Assembly: GCF_014639275.1 (NCBI RefSeq)
Contig: NZ_BMFW01000005.1
Location: 221,805-285,804 of the forward strand
DNA from: Arthrobacter liuii
Lineage (GTDB): Bacteria; Actinomycetota; Actinomycetes; Actinomycetales; Micrococcaceae
Direction: 5' to 3'
DNA length: 64,000 nt
Shown here: positions 26,937 to 37,070 of the stretch, piece after piece
How the letters are laid out: each line of letters begins with the position of its first letter
Position numbering within the stretch: position 1 is the stretch's first letter
Notes under the pieces: generated by a model
The model's input: the letters and a program-made list of their open reading frames with translations, nothing else
Databases searched by the model: none
Told to the model about the DNA's origin: nothing
Program-made: the position numbers and the translations under genes

Positions 26937-29620
26937 GGCGTTCCCGGGCGGCCGCCGGCCAGTACCGACGAGGCCCAGCGGGAAAGGCGTGTCCTGTCGA
27001 TCTTGGCATTGTGGCGGATGTCGGTGGGCTGCGCGGGAACAACCAGGACTGCCGCCACCGACACGCCTGCGCTGCGGGCGGCGTCCCGCACCTTCCCGGC
27101 GAGTTGCATGCCGGCCGGCCCGGCTTTGCGGGTGGGCGGGTCGGTTTCGACGACGGCGGCGACGGCCTGCGTGCCTGCCGGACCCACCCCTACGACGGCG
27201 GCCATGCGGATACAGTCCAGGCGTTCAATGGCCTGTTCGGCGCCTACCGGGGTCACCAGCGCGTCCGGCGCCGTAACGACGTGCGCAAGGCGCCCTTCCA
27301 CCCAGAGCCGGCCGTCGACGTCGAAGTGCCCCACGTCGCCTGTGCGGTGCCATCCGGCCGGGCCGGCGCTTACCTGGTCTGTCAGCCATAGCCGGTCGTA
27401 AGCCTCCTTGACGTGCGGCGCGCTGACCAGGATCTCTCCCGTTGTCCCGGCCTCCGTCACCGGCGTGGCGCCCGGCGCCGTGCCGTCCGGTGCCAGGGGG
27501 ATGACAGCTATGCGGGCGCCGTGGACGGGCCAGCCTACGCAGACACCGTTGCCGGCCCCGGGCATCGTTCCGGATTCGGCGTCGGCCGCGGCGGCCTGGA
27601 TTTGTTCGAGGCTGATATCGGTGACAGGCAGGGCCTCGGTCATTCCGTAGGGGGTATGCAGCGAGGCGGCAGGCAACAGTTGCTGCACTTCGGCAAGGAG
27701 CGGTTCCGGGACGGGTGCTCCGGCAGAGAGCAGCAGCTTGATGCGTCCGAGTGCTTCAGTGCCCTCAGCGCTGAGGGCGCTGCGGGTGGCAACGACATTG
27801 CGCAGGGCGGCAGGTGAGGCGAAGACCACCGTGGCGTCGATCGCTGCAGCGGCGTCCGCGAGGGCGCGCGCCGTCAGGGTGCGGGGTGCCGTGACATCCA
27901 TGGCCGGCGTCACGGACACGGTTCCCAGTGCCGGCCCCAGCAAGGCGAAGGGAGCGAATCCCGCCACCAGCCGGTGGCCCGGTTGGATTCCGAAGGTTTC
28001 GGCCACGGTGTCCCGCATCGCGGCAAGCTGCCGGTGTGTGTACAGCACGCCTTTGGCAGGACCGGTGGAACCGGAGGTAAACAGCACGGCGGCTGCGGAG
28101 TCCGGGTCCGGGTCCGGGCTGAAGGCATTCGCGTCCCTGGACCATACGCCCTGCCCGCCGTCACCCAGCCCCGCGCCGGCCCTGGCCAGGGCGGCGAGGG
28201 ACGTTTCCACGCCGAGCAGTTGGCGGCGGGCCGCCGGCAGGTCGCGTACGCTGATGAGCCTCGCTGCCCATCCCAGGGCACGGGCAGCCGCCAGGGCCTT
28301 GTCGATCCCGATCAGGAAGTCGGGGGTGGCCCCCTTGACTGCCCGGCTCAGCCCCTTGGTGCCAAGGCCGGCATCGGCTACAACCACCACCGCTCCCAGC
28401 CGGAGGCAGGCATACAGGGCTACGGTCAGGTCCACCCCTGGGGGAACCATCAGGCTCACCCGGCTGCCGGGCCCGACCCCTGCCTCCCGCAGGCCCGCGG
28501 CGAGATGGTCGACGTCCTGTGCCAGCTGCTTCCACGTCAGCGAGCGCGCTGCGCTGCCGTCCGGTGCCATTTCGACGACGGCCGTCCCGCCCGCGGAGGG
28601 TCCCTCAGCCAGGTCCCCAAGGGGCGCCCAGAGGGGCTTGAAGCCGGCAGTTTCCCCCGACGTCCGGGCCCCGGGGGCATGGCCCCGGCCGTCCGTGATG
28701 CGCGTGGCAAGCCAGTGGAAAACCGCGGGCGCGATGTTCCGGTCTTCCGCCACCAAGTGTCCCGCGCCCTCGTAACGGTGGACGTCCGCGTGGGGGAGGC
28801 GGGTGATGAGGTCCTTCAGGTAGCGGTCGGAAAAGATCGGGTCCCGCGGGCCCCAAAGCATCAGGGCAGGGACATCCAGTCCGCGCAAACCTTCGGCGAC
28901 ACCGTCAAGGGCTGCAAAGCTTGGATGCGAAGCGTCAGTGGGGATATCCGCGACAAAGTTGCCCACCCCGGCCCGGCGGGAAGCTCCGCGGTAGGGCGCC
29001 ATATACGCGTTCCGGACGTCTGGGGGCAGCGGTGGGTGTGCCAGCGAATGCGTCACCCGGAGGAAAGCGTCAGAGGTGGTGGTTCCCCACTGGTGCACGG
29101 CGGGATGCAGGGCAAGGCGCAGCGCCGGCGGAATGGGGGAGTGCGCCGGCTGGTGGACGGCGGTGTTGGTCAGCACCACGCCGGCCAGTTGGTGTTGATG
29201 GGCCAGCGCCCAGCCCAGGCTGACTACCCCGCCCCAATCGTGGCCCACCGAGACGACCGGCCCGTCCAGGGCCAGTGCGTCGGTGAGGTCGCCCAGGTCG
29301 TTGATCCTGTCGGCCAGCCGCCGGAAGGTCCCGGTGCGCTCCGAGAGGCCCATGTCCAGCTGGTCCACGGCCACCACCCGCCACGGGTGCGTGGGATCGG
29401 ATCCGGCGGCCAGCAGGCTCCGCCACAGGTAGGACCAGGTGGGGTTGCCGTGGACGCACAGCAGTGTTCCGGCGGGCACCATGCCGCGGCGGGTGAGTTC
29501 GGGCCCGTTGTCCAACAGATGCCAGCGGCGCAGCGTGCCCGGTGCATCCGTGCCCGAAGTGGAAGTGACATCGACTTCGCGCGACCATCGGGCGTCGACA
29601 CCCGGCCAGTCCGCGATCAC
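26933..29620 (-). CDS. oleBC: OleBC fusion: beta-lactone decarboxylase plus beta-lactone synthetase
   Basis: 895-aa two-domain protein. The OleB part (about 20-310) is a haloalkane-dehalogenase-like alpha/beta hydrolase with HGNPTWSYLWR, nucleophile Asp128 in GHDWGG and catalytic His288 in GAGHLV; it removes CO2 from the beta-lactone to give the olefin. The OleC part (about 325-895) is an AMP-binding enzyme with LFTSGSTGPAKGV near 514, PYGMTEALP, HRTGDVG and a C-terminal HNAKIDR lysine; it makes the beta-lactone. The OleB-OleC fusion is known from Micrococcus and Arthrobacter. GTG at 29620 overlaps the oleA stop (GTGA), ruling out the longer open frame upstream. Confidence 0.92.
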   Translation of the reverse strand: MIADWPGVDARWSREVDVTSTSGTDAPGTLRRWHLLDNGPELTRRGMVPAGTLLCVHGNPTWSYLWRSLLAAGSDPTHPWRVVAVDQLDMGLSERTGTFRRLADRINDLGDLTDALALDGPVVSVGHDWGGVVSLGWALAHQHQLAGVVLTNTAVHQPAHSPIPPALRLALHPAVHQWGTTTSDAFLRVTHSLAHPPLPPDVRNAYMAPYRGASRRAGVGNFVADIPTDASHPSFAALDGVAEGLRGLDVPALMLWGPRDPIFSDRYLKDLITRLPHADVHRYEGAGHLVAEDRNIAPAVFHWLATRITDGRGHAPGARTSGETAGFKPLWAPLGDLAEGPSAGGTAVVEMAPDGSAARSLTWKQLAQDVDHLAAGLREAGVGPGSRVSLMVPPGVDLTVALYACLRLGAVVVVADAGLGTKGLSRAVKGATPDFLIGIDKALAAARALGWAARLISVRDLPAARRQLLGVETSLAALARAGAGLGDGGQGVWSRDANAFSPDPDPDSAAAVLFTSGSTGPAKGVLYTHRQLAAMRDTVAETFGIQPGHRLVAGFAPFALLGPALGTVSVTPAMDVTAPRTLTARALADAAAAIDATVVFASPAALRNVVATRSALSAEGTEALGRIKLLLSAGAPVPEPLLAEVQQLLPAASLHTPYGMTEALPVTDISLEQIQAAAADAESGTMPGAGNGVCVGWPVHGARIAVIPLAPDGTAPGATPVTEAGTTGEILVSAPHVKEAYDRLWLTDQVSAGPAGWHRTGDVGHFDVDGRLWVEGRLAHVVTAPDALVTPVGAEQAIERLDCIRMAAVVGVGPAGTQAVAAVVETDPPTRKAGPAGMQLAGKVRDAARSAGVSVAAVLVVPAQPTDIRHNAKIDRTRLSRWASSVLAGGRPGTP

Positions 29621-30639
29621 CAAACGATTTCCAGCATGGCGGTGTTCAGGCCGGAGCCCACACCCATGCACAGGACGCGGTCCCCTGTTCCCAGGGACTG
29701 CGCCTCGGCGGCGAGCGTCATGGGAAGCGATGCCGGCCCCACGTTGCCCCAGTGCGGGAACGTGATGGGCACCTTGTCCGGGTCCAGGTCGATCGCATCG
29801 ATGATGGCCTGCGTGTAGGCGTTGCTTACCTGGTGGGTGACGTAGCGGTCCATCGCCGCCCAGTCCCACTCGGGCTGGGCCTCGTGCCAGGCGTCGACGA
29901 CCAGCCGGAGGCCGCCGTCGAGCAGTCCTCTCGTGTCAGTGTTCATTCCGTCGATGCCGCCTACGCACAATTCGTGGTGCTCGGTGCCGGCACGCATCAC
30001 CCCGCCCATCACCCGGTGCGCGCCGGGGTGCTCATCAGCGGGTCCCAGGACGGCAGCCGCAGCCCCGGAGCCAAGGGTCAGCGTGGCGAACTCCCGGTTG
30101 AAGTCGTCCCGTGTTGTTTCGGGCCGCTGCAGCCGGGCCAGGGTGGCCTCCTGGGTCAGTTGGGCGTCCTCGCCGTTGACGATCACGGCATACCTGATCT
30201 GCCCGGAGTCGATCATGTTGGCTGCCAGGGTCAGGGCGTTCACGAACCCCAGGCAGGCGTTGGCAAGGTCGAAGTTCATGGCCGACGACGGCAGGCTGAG
30301 GCCGTGGTGGATCTTCACGGCCACGGACGGCTCGAGGTTGCGCCGGGTGACCGAGGTGTTGATCAGCAGGCCGACGTCCGAGGCCTCGATGCCCGCCTCG
30401 GCCAGGGCCTTGGCGCCCGCTTCCACGGCAGCGTCGTCGAACGATGTTCCGGGAGCCCACCAGCGGCGGTGCGTGATGCCCGCAACGCGCTCAAGCAGCC
30501 GCGGCGGAAACTTCAGCCGCTGCAGGGTTGACGCCAGCCGGCGGTCGAAGTCCGTGGAACTTACAATCCTTGGAGCCTCGACGCTGCTCACCGAGAGCAG
30601 CGCGGTGTTGCTGTGGCGGAAGGTTGCATTACCTGCCAA
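29617..30639 (-). CDS. oleA: OleA: head-to-head acyl-CoA condensing thiolase
   Basis: About 340 aa, thiolase-superfamily enzyme related to FabH. It joins two long-chain acyl-CoAs to a 2-alkyl-3-ketoacid, the first step of long-chain olefin synthesis. The nucleophile Cys is in DLANACLGF near residue 129, the general base Glu lies in RRNLEPS, and THQVSNAY and HWGNVGPAS supply His and Asn. I chose TTG at 30639 (MAGNATFRH) since GAGGGG lies 6 bases upstream; an ATG at 30669 lacks a ribosome site. First gene of the oleA-oleBC-oleD operon, divergent from smc. Confidence 0.9.
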   Translation of the reverse strand: MAGNATFRHSNTALLSVSSVEAPRIVSSTDFDRRLASTLQRLKFPPRLLERVAGITHRRWWAPGTSFDDAAVEAGAKALAEAGIEASDVGLLINTSVTRRNLEPSVAVKIHHGLSLPSSAMNFDLANACLGFVNALTLAANMIDSGQIRYAVIVNGEDAQLTQEATLARLQRPETTRDDFNREFATLTLGSGAAAAVLGPADEHPGAHRVMGGVMRAGTEHHELCVGGIDGMNTDTRGLLDGGLRLVVDAWHEAQPEWDWAAMDRYVTHQVSNAYTQAIIDAIDLDPDKVPITFPHWGNVGPASLPMTLAAEAQSLGTGDRVLCMGVGSGLNTAMLEIVW

Positions 30640-30868
30640 TTCAAGCCCCTCTTCGTTTCCGTCCCGCATTCATGCGGTGACCGTACCCACAAAAACGCAG
30701 GCTCAAGAGCTTAACTATGCCTTTGTAGGGCTGGAACATGCATATCCATGCGTGGCACCGGCCTCGATTCCCGGGTGCTGCTGCCGGGAAATGTCACCCC
30801 TGAGCAGTAGATTGTAGTGAGCCGGATCCAGCAATGTGCCCCACACGCTCCAGGAGACCAGAAAAGCC

Positions 30869-33800
30869 TTGCACCTCAAAAGCCTCACCGTCCGGGGGTT
30901 CAAGTCCTTTGCGTCAGCCACCACCTTTGACTTCGAACCCGGCGTCACCGCCGTCGTGGGTCCCAACGGATCCGGCAAGTCCAACGTGGTGGACGCCCTG
31001 GCCTGGGTCATGGGGGAACAAGGGGCAAAGACCCTCCGCGGCGGCAAGATGGAAGATGTCATTTTCGCCGGGACGTCAGGGCGCCCGCCGCTGGGGCGAG
31101 CCCACGTTTCCTTGACCATCGACAACACCGATGGCGCCCTCCCCATCGAGTACAGCGAAGTGACCATTTCCCGGACACTGTTCCGGACCGGCGGCTCCGA
31201 GTACGCCATCAACGGTGCCGGCTGCCGGCTGCTTGATATCCAGGAACTGCTCTCCGACTCCGGGCTGGGCCGGGAAATGCACGTCATCGTGGGCCAGGGC
31301 CAGCTGGACCGCGTGCTGCACGCCACCCCTGAGGACCGGCGCGGCTTCATCGAGGAAGCAGCCGGGATCCTCAAGCACCGCCGCCGCAAGGAAAGGACGG
31401 TCCGGAAGCTGGAGGCCATGCAGGCCAACCTCCAGCGCCTCACCGACCTCACCGGGGAGATCCGCCGCCAGCTCACGCCCCTGGGCAAGCAGGCGGAGGT
31501 GGCGCGCCGCGCCCAGCGTGTCCAGTTCGACGTCCGGGACGCCCGGGCCCGCCTGCTTGCCGATGACCTCGTCCAGCTGCAGCAGGCGCTGGAGCAGGAC
31601 GTGGCGGACGAAGCGGCGCTCAAGGCCCGGCGGACCGCCGTCGAGCGGGAACTTGAAGCCGGGCGCAGGCAGCAGGCATCGCTGGAGCAACTGGCGGCCG
31701 AGGCCACCCCCCGGCTAAATGCGGCCAGGGACACCTGGTACCGGCTCTCAACTGCGCGGGAGCGGCTCCGGTCGCTGGGCTCGCTGGCCACCGAACGCAG
31801 CCGGCTGCTGGGTTCCGACGACGCTGCGCCGTCCTCCGGCAGGGACCCCGAGCAGCTCGAGCGCCAGGCAGCCAGGGTACGGCAGGAACTGGCCGAGGTT
31901 GAACAGGACATCCAGGCGAGGCGCAGCACCCTGGACGTGGCCAGCGCCGCTAAGGCGGAAGCGGAGCAGGCTGCATCGGCCGAGGACCAGCGGCTCACGG
32001 CGCAGCTCCGCGCGGCAGCCGACCGGCGCGAGGGCCTGGCGCGGCTGGCCGGACAAGTAGCGGCTGCCAGGTCCCGGGTGGAGTCCGCGCAGGCGGAACT
32101 GGGACGGCTGCGGGAATCCCTTGCCGCCGGCACGGAACGCCGCGCCCGTGCCCAGGCCGAGTTCACCGCACTGGAGAACCAAGTGGCCGGCGTGGAGGAG
32201 GGGGAAGAATCCCTTGACGCGGATTATGAGGCTGCCAGCGAAGTCCTTGACGCGGTTCTCCAGGAGATTGCGGAGCTCAAAGCCGCCGTCAATGAGGGGG
32301 TCCGCAAACGGGATGCCCTGGCCGCACGCCTTGACGCACTGAAGCTCGGCCTTGACCGCAAGGATGGCGCCAGGCACGTACTGGAGTCGGGGCTCCCGGG
32401 CGTGCAGGGAAGCCTCGCTGCCGGGATCAGCGTCCAGGCCGGTTACGAGGCAGCGATCGCCACTGCCCTGGGGGAAGCGTCCGAGGCAGTGCTGGTCCAG
32501 GACGAGGCCACAGCGGGCGCGGTGCTGCGGCGGCTTAAGGATGACGACGCCGGGCGGGCGTCCCTGCTCCTCGCCTCGGCCACGGCGGTTCACCAGGGGG
32601 ACAGCCAGGAGGGGCTGCCCGACGGCGCACAATGGGCCGCCGACCTCGTCGACGGACCTGCGGGGCACCTCTCCCTGGTCCGGCACCTGCTGTCCGGAAC
32701 CGCCGTCGTCACAGGCATCGATGCGGCGACCGCGCTGGTGGCCTCGCTGCCCGCGCTCACGGCCGTCACCCGTGAGGGGGACGTGTTCACCGCCGTCTCC
32801 GCTGCCGGGGGCACTGCCAAGGCGCCCTCGCTCATTGAGGTGCAGGCGGCAGTGGACGACGCCGACAGGGGACTTTCGGCCGTCACGGCCGACCTGGAGC
32901 GGAACAGGTTCGCCCTAGCCGCCGCGGAGGCCCGGCGCGCCGGCGCGCAGGAGGAAGCGGACGCCGCCCTGGACAAGCTGCACGAATCCGATGCCCGCCT
33001 CGCCGCCGTGGCCGAACGCCTGGGCCACCTGAACTCGGTCCTGCGCAGCGCCGTTGGCGAGAGCGAACGGCTGGCAGCGTCCCTGGCCAGGGCCGAAGGC
33101 AACGTTGCTGCGGAGGAGGAAGCGCTCGCCGCCGTCACCGCCCGACTTGCGGCGGCACAGGAAGCACCCGTCGAAGTGGAGCCCTCCACGGAGCAGCGGG
33201 ACGCCCTGGCCCGCGCCGCATCTGCCGCCCGTGCAGCCGAGGTGGAGGCGCGGTTGTCCCTGCGCAGTGCCGAAGAGCAGCTGACGGCCACGCGCAACAG
33301 GGTGGCCTCCCTGGAACGCGCCGCCGCCACCGAACGCCGCGCCCGCGAGGAGGCGGCGCAGCGCGCCCGGCGGCGGCGCCTCCAGGCCAGGCGGGCAGCC
33401 GCCGTGTCCGCGGGGGTTGAAATAGGGCTGGGCTACGTGGATGTCTCCGTGGACGTTGCCCGGCACGAACGCGACCTGGCCGAAGAGAACCGCGAGCTGC
33501 GGGAACGGGGGCTGCGGGACGTCCGGGAAGCGAACGATGCCCTGGCCCGTAAACTGGCCCAACTCACCGACAACGTGCACCGGGACGAGCTGGCCCGGGC
33601 CCAGCAGCGGGCCAGGATTGAGGCGGTGGAAACCCGGTCCGTGGACGAACTGGGCATCACCCCGGAAGCGCTGGTCACCGAGTTCGGGCCGCATGTTCCG
33701 GTTCCCGTTCCGGCGGAGGAATCCGGCGACAAGTGGGCGGCCCTGCGGGCCCCTGTTGATGGGGACGGGGAAGAGATCCGGGACGGTAAGCCCTACGTCA

Positions 33801-34453
33801 GGCAGGAGCAGGAAAAGCGGCTGCGGAAGGCCGAGCGCGACCTCGCCAGCCTGGGCAAGGTAAACCCCCTGGCACTGGAGGAGTTCGCGGCCCTGGAGGA
33901 GCGCCACCAGTTCCTCAGCACCCAGCTCGAGGACCTGAAGGCCAGCCGCCGGGACCTGCTGGACATTATCAAGGAAGTGGACGACCGGGTCCAGCGCGTC
34001 TTCGCCGAAGCATTCGAGGACACCCGGGCCCAGTTCACCAGGGTTTTCGAGCGGCTCTTTCCCGGCGGCGAGGGCCGCCTGGTCCTCACCGATCCAGCGG
34101 ACATGCTCACCACAGGCATCGAAGTGGAGGCCCGTCCCGCAGGCAAGAAGATCAAGCGGCTGTCCCTGCTCTCGGGCGGTGAGCGGTCCCTGACGGCGGT
34201 GGCGCTGCTGGTAGCCATCTTCAAGGCGCGGCCTTCGCCGTTCTACGTCATGGATGAGGTGGAAGCTGCCCTGGATGACACCAACCTGGGCCGGCTCATC
34301 ACCATCTTTGAGGAACTGCGGGAGTCCAGCCAGCTCATCGTCATCACGCACCAGAAGCGCACCATGGAGGTGGCGGACGCGCTGTACGGCGTGACCATGA
34401 GGGGCGACGGCGTCTCGACAGTCATCAGCCAGCGCCTCGTTTCGGAGGTATGA
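30869..34453 (+). CDS. smc: Chromosome segregation protein SMC
   Basis: Condensin ATPase of about 1194 aa. Walker A is GPNGSGKSN at about 31-39. A long coiled coil follows, with a hinge around residues 500-640 (GVQGSLAAGISVQAGYEAA), then a second coil and the head domain with LSGGERSLTAVALL and Walker B FYVMDEVEAALDD. I placed the start at TTG 30869 to give MHLKSLTVRGFKSF, the usual N-terminus; GTG at 30836 is also open. An AGGAG lies 12 bases before the TTG, longer than normal. ftsY follows after 111 bp. Confidence 0.94.
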   Translation: MHLKSLTVRGFKSFASATTFDFEPGVTAVVGPNGSGKSNVVDALAWVMGEQGAKTLRGGKMEDVIFAGTSGRPPLGRAHVSLTIDNTDGALPIEYSEVTISRTLFRTGGSEYAINGAGCRLLDIQELLSDSGLGREMHVIVGQGQLDRVLHATPEDRRGFIEEAAGILKHRRRKERTVRKLEAMQANLQRLTDLTGEIRRQLTPLGKQAEVARRAQRVQFDVRDARARLLADDLVQLQQALEQDVADEAALKARRTAVERELEAGRRQQASLEQLAAEATPRLNAARDTWYRLSTARERLRSLGSLATERSRLLGSDDAAPSSGRDPEQLERQAARVRQELAEVEQDIQARRSTLDVASAAKAEAEQAASAEDQRLTAQLRAAADRREGLARLAGQVAAARSRVESAQAELGRLRESLAAGTERRARAQAEFTALENQVAGVEEGEESLDADYEAASEVLDAVLQEIAELKAAVNEGVRKRDALAARLDALKLGLDRKDGARHVLESGLPGVQGSLAAGISVQAGYEAAIATALGEASEAVLVQDEATAGAVLRRLKDDDAGRASLLLASATAVHQGDSQEGLPDGAQWAADLVDGPAGHLSLVRHLLSGTAVVTGIDAATALVASLPALTAVTREGDVFTAVSAAGGTAKAPSLIEVQAAVDDADRGLSAVTADLERNRFALAAAEARRAGAQEEADAALDKLHESDARLAAVAERLGHLNSVLRSAVGESERLAASLARAEGNVAAEEEALAAVTARLAAAQEAPVEVEPSTEQRDALARAASAARAAEVEARLSLRSAEEQLTATRNRVASLERAAATERRAREEAAQRARRRRLQARRAAAVSAGVEIGLGYVDVSVDVARHERDLAEENRELRERGLRDVREANDALARKLAQLTDNVHRDELARAQQRARIEAVETRSVDELGITPEALVTEFGPHVPVPVPAEESGDKWAALRAPVDGDGEEIRDGKPYVRQEQEKRLRKAERDLASLGKVNPLALEEFAALEERHQFLSTQLEDLKASRRDLLDIIKEVDDRVQRVFAEAFEDTRAQFTRVFERLFPGGEGRLVLTDPADMLTTGIEVEARPAGKKIKRLSLLSGGERSLTAVALLVAIFKARPSPFYVMDEVEAALDDTNLGRLITIFEELRESSQLIVITHQKRTMEVADALYGVTMRGDGVSTVISQRLVSEV

Positions 34454-34564
34454 CGGCAGCGCGCAGGCAGCGCGGAAGTGCAGCGCAGGCGGACGCGCAA
34501 ACGGGCAGGTCAGGGCCGTTGCGGGGGCCCGAACCCGCCGGGACGTTTGTGAGAAGCTAGGGGA

Positions 34565-35770
34565 GTGAATGACATCCTTCCCATTGTCCTGTCCATTCTT
34601 GTTGCGCTGGTGGTCATCGGCGGCCTGATTCCGGTGCTGCTCAAGACGCGGAGGAACATCACCCGCTACCCAGGCACCCGGGATGCCAACGATCCGGAGA
34701 TCGGCTCCGGAGGCAGTACTGCCGTGGCGGACCGCGACGGAACCATCGAGCGCAAGGCGCCCGCGGGCGTGGACCTCGAAGGGCTGGACACCACAACGGT
34801 TCCGGACAATGCCGCAGGGCTGGAAACCATTCCCGTGGAAACCCCGCTGCCTGTCGCTGGGCGCCTCACCCGCCTCCGTGAGCGGCTGGTCCGCTCCAAC
34901 AACATCATGGGCAAGGGCCTCCTGGCGCTGCTGTCCAGCGACCGGATCGACGAGAGCGTCTGGGACGAGGTGGAGGAAACCCTCCTGCTCGCAGACCTGG
35001 GAACCGAACCCACCATGCAGCTGGTGGATGCCCTGCGGGAGCGGGTCACGGTGCTGGGCACCCGGACCCCCGAACACGTCAAGACCATGCTCCGCGAAGA
35101 GCTCATCAAGCTTGTGGATCCCGCGATGGACCGGAGCCTCAACGTCCAGCGGCATGCCGACAGGCCCGCCGTGATGATGGTGGTGGGCGTGAACGGCGTG
35201 GGCAAGACCACCACCGTCGGCAAGCTGGCCCGCGTGCTGGTGGCCGAGGACAAGGACGTCCTGCTCGGGGCTGCTGACACTTTCCGCGCCGCCGCTGCGG
35301 AGCAGTTGGCCACGTGGGGGCAGCGCGTTGGCGTCCCCACCGTGAAGTCGGACATCGACGGCGCTGACCCCGCCTCGGTCGCCTACGAGGCCGTGAAGGC
35401 AGGCATTGAGCAGGAAGTGGACGTGGTCATGATCGACACCGCCGGGCGCCTGCAGAACAAGGTGGGCCTGATGGACGAGCTGGGCAAGGTCAAGCGGGTT
35501 GTGGAAAAGCTGGCCGAAGTGGACGAGGTCCTGCTGGTGCTGGACGCCACCACGGGCCAGAACGGCCTGAACCAGGCACGGGTATTTTCGGAGGTGGTCA
35601 ACATCACCGGCATCGTCCTGACCAAGCTGGACGGTACCGCCAAGGGCGGCATCGTCGTCGCCATCCAGAAAACGCTCGGTGTTCCCGTCAAGCTCATCGG
35701 CCTGGGCGAAGGCGCCGACGACCTGGCCCCCTTTGACGCCGAAGGCTTTGTTGACGCCTTGCTGAACTGA
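34565..35770 (+). CDS. ftsY: Signal recognition particle receptor FtsY
   Basis: SRP receptor GTPase of 401 aa. Residues about 4-26 form a membrane segment, as in other actinobacterial FtsY proteins, followed by a short acidic linker. The NG domain carries G1 GVNGVGKTT near 206-214, ADTFRAAAAEQL, DTAGRLQNK (G3) and TKLDGTAKGG (G4/G5). Start is GTG. smc-ftsY adjacency is the common bacterial order. Its partner Ffh is encoded about 5 kb downstream. Confidence 0.95.
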   Translation: MNDILPIVLSILVALVVIGGLIPVLLKTRRNITRYPGTRDANDPEIGSGGSTAVADRDGTIERKAPAGVDLEGLDTTTVPDNAAGLETIPVETPLPVAGRLTRLRERLVRSNNIMGKGLLALLSSDRIDESVWDEVEETLLLADLGTEPTMQLVDALRERVTVLGTRTPEHVKTMLREELIKLVDPAMDRSLNVQRHADRPAVMMVVGVNGVGKTTTVGKLARVLVAEDKDVLLGAADTFRAAAAEQLATWGQRVGVPTVKSDIDGADPASVAYEAVKAGIEQEVDVVMIDTAGRLQNKVGLMDELGKVKRVVEKLAEVDEVLLVLDATTGQNGLNQARVFSEVVNITGIVLTKLDGTAKGGIVVAIQKTLGVPVKLIGLGEGADDLAPFDAEGFVDALLN

Positions 35771-35779
35771 CCTGGCGAC

Positions 35780-37021
35780 CTAGGAGGCGGCTGTCCGAAG
35801 CGTTTCGCGGGTGGGCAGCCACCCAACGGCGGCCAGGAGCATGATGCCGCCGGTCACGCCGAAAGCCCAGCCGAAGCCCAGCCGGTCTGCGAGCAGGCCT
35901 GCCACGAGGGGCCCAACGATCGCCCCGACGTCGGAGGTCATCTGGTACACGGCCAGCACCTTGCCGCCGGAGCGTGCGTTGCCAATGACATCGGCGACGG
36001 CGGCCTGCTGGGCGGGGCCAAAAAGGCCGGAGCCGACGCCCGCGAGTGTCGATGCCACAAGGAACCAGGGCAGGTCTGAGGTGATGCCGATCGCCGCGGT
36101 GGACAGGGCTGCGACCACCAGGCCCGTGATCATCATGGGCTTGCGCCCCACGGAGTCCGCCAGGCGCCCCGAGAACGTCAACGCGGCGGCGTTGCCGGCA
36201 GCGAACACGGCCAGTGCAAGGCCGGCCGCCTGCGGGCCTGCTCCGAAGGCGGCCGCCGCGAACAACGGCACGGTTGCCATCCGCACGCCAAAGGTTGCCC
36301 AGCCGTTGGCGAAGCTGGAGGCGAGGGCCGACCGGTAGGTGCCGGCACCCAGCGCTTCCCCAAAACGCATGTCCGGTGCCCGGTTCTGTGCTTCGCCCCC
36401 TTCCCGGCGTTGGTGGCTGAGCTGGGTCTGGACCACGAATGCTGCCACCAGCAGGGCGGCAGCGTAGGCAAGGAACGGGACCCGCAGGCCCAGCCCGGCC
36501 AGCAGCCCGCCCACAATCGGCCCGCAAACGTTCCCGATCAGGAAGGCCGAGGCATAGGCTCCCGAGACCCTGCCCCGGCTCGTGGGCGGCGCCAGCCGGA
36601 CCACCAGGGCCATCGACGCCACCGTGAACATCACCGAGCCGGCCCCGCCCAGGCCGCGGAAGAGCAGCAGCTGCCAGTAGTTCTGCGCAAAGGCGCAGGC
36701 CGCCGTGGACAGCGCCACGATCAACAGCCCGGCGACGTAGATGGGGCGTTCCCCGCGCTTGCCGATCAGCGCGCCGCCGGCCGGGGCGAAAGCCAGCCGC
36801 ATGAATGCAAAGATCGCCACGATGACGGCGGCCTCAGTGTTCCCCACCCCAAAGGTTGTTGCGAACTGGGGCAATACCGGCGCAACAAGTCCGAATCCAA
36901 GGGCGATAAGGAACGCCGCGGCCAGCATCACCTTGATGTCGCGTGGAAGCTTTTCCCGCTGCGGCCTCAGCCGGGCCAAAAACCTCGAAGTGGCGCCGGT
37001 TACGCGGGGTGGTGCCGTCAT
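35780..37021 (-). CDS. MFS exporter
   Basis: 413-aa major facilitator of the 12-segment DHA1 type, starting in the first membrane span near residue 31. The motif A loop is GGALIGKRGERPIYVAG near residue 97 and GRLADSVGRKPMM in the second half. A GXXXGPIVGG-like stretch (GNVCGPIVGG) fits motif C of drug-proton antiporters. A multidrug or metabolite exporter is likely. It is convergent with ftsY (9-bp gap) and divergent from amtB. Confidence 0.88.
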   Translation of the reverse strand: MTAPPRVTGATSRFLARLRPQREKLPRDIKVMLAAAFLIALGFGLVAPVLPQFATTFGVGNTEAAVIVAIFAFMRLAFAPAGGALIGKRGERPIYVAGLLIVALSTAACAFAQNYWQLLLFRGLGGAGSVMFTVASMALVVRLAPPTSRGRVSGAYASAFLIGNVCGPIVGGLLAGLGLRVPFLAYAAALLVAAFVVQTQLSHQRREGGEAQNRAPDMRFGEALGAGTYRSALASSFANGWATFGVRMATVPLFAAAAFGAGPQAAGLALAVFAAGNAAALTFSGRLADSVGRKPMMITGLVVAALSTAAIGITSDLPWFLVASTLAGVGSGLFGPAQQAAVADVIGNARSGGKVLAVYQMTSDVGAIVGPLVAGLLADRLGFGWAFGVTGGIMLLAAVGWLPTRETLRTAAS

Positions 37022-37070
37022 GGTGCGGAAGTCCTTGCTGGAAAGGGAGCCGGGTGGCTGCGCGGGTGCG

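Noticed and set aside
25980..27401. 473-codon rightward frame opposite oleD
   Set aside because: Shadow of oleD and of the end of oleBC, with no motif and no ribosome site.
27974..29818. 614-codon rightward open frame opposite oleBC
   Set aside because: oleBC has clear catalytic motifs and coupled starts; this frame is low-complexity antisense.
29621..29869. N-terminal extension of OleBC to an upstream ATG
   Set aside because: It would overlap the 3' part of oleA by 83 codons; the GTG at 29620 gives a standard GTGA coupling.
32915..35155. 746-codon leftward open frame opposite smc and ftsY
   Set aside because: It spans two well-defined genes and their gap and has no recognisable protein features. 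It is a shadow frame.
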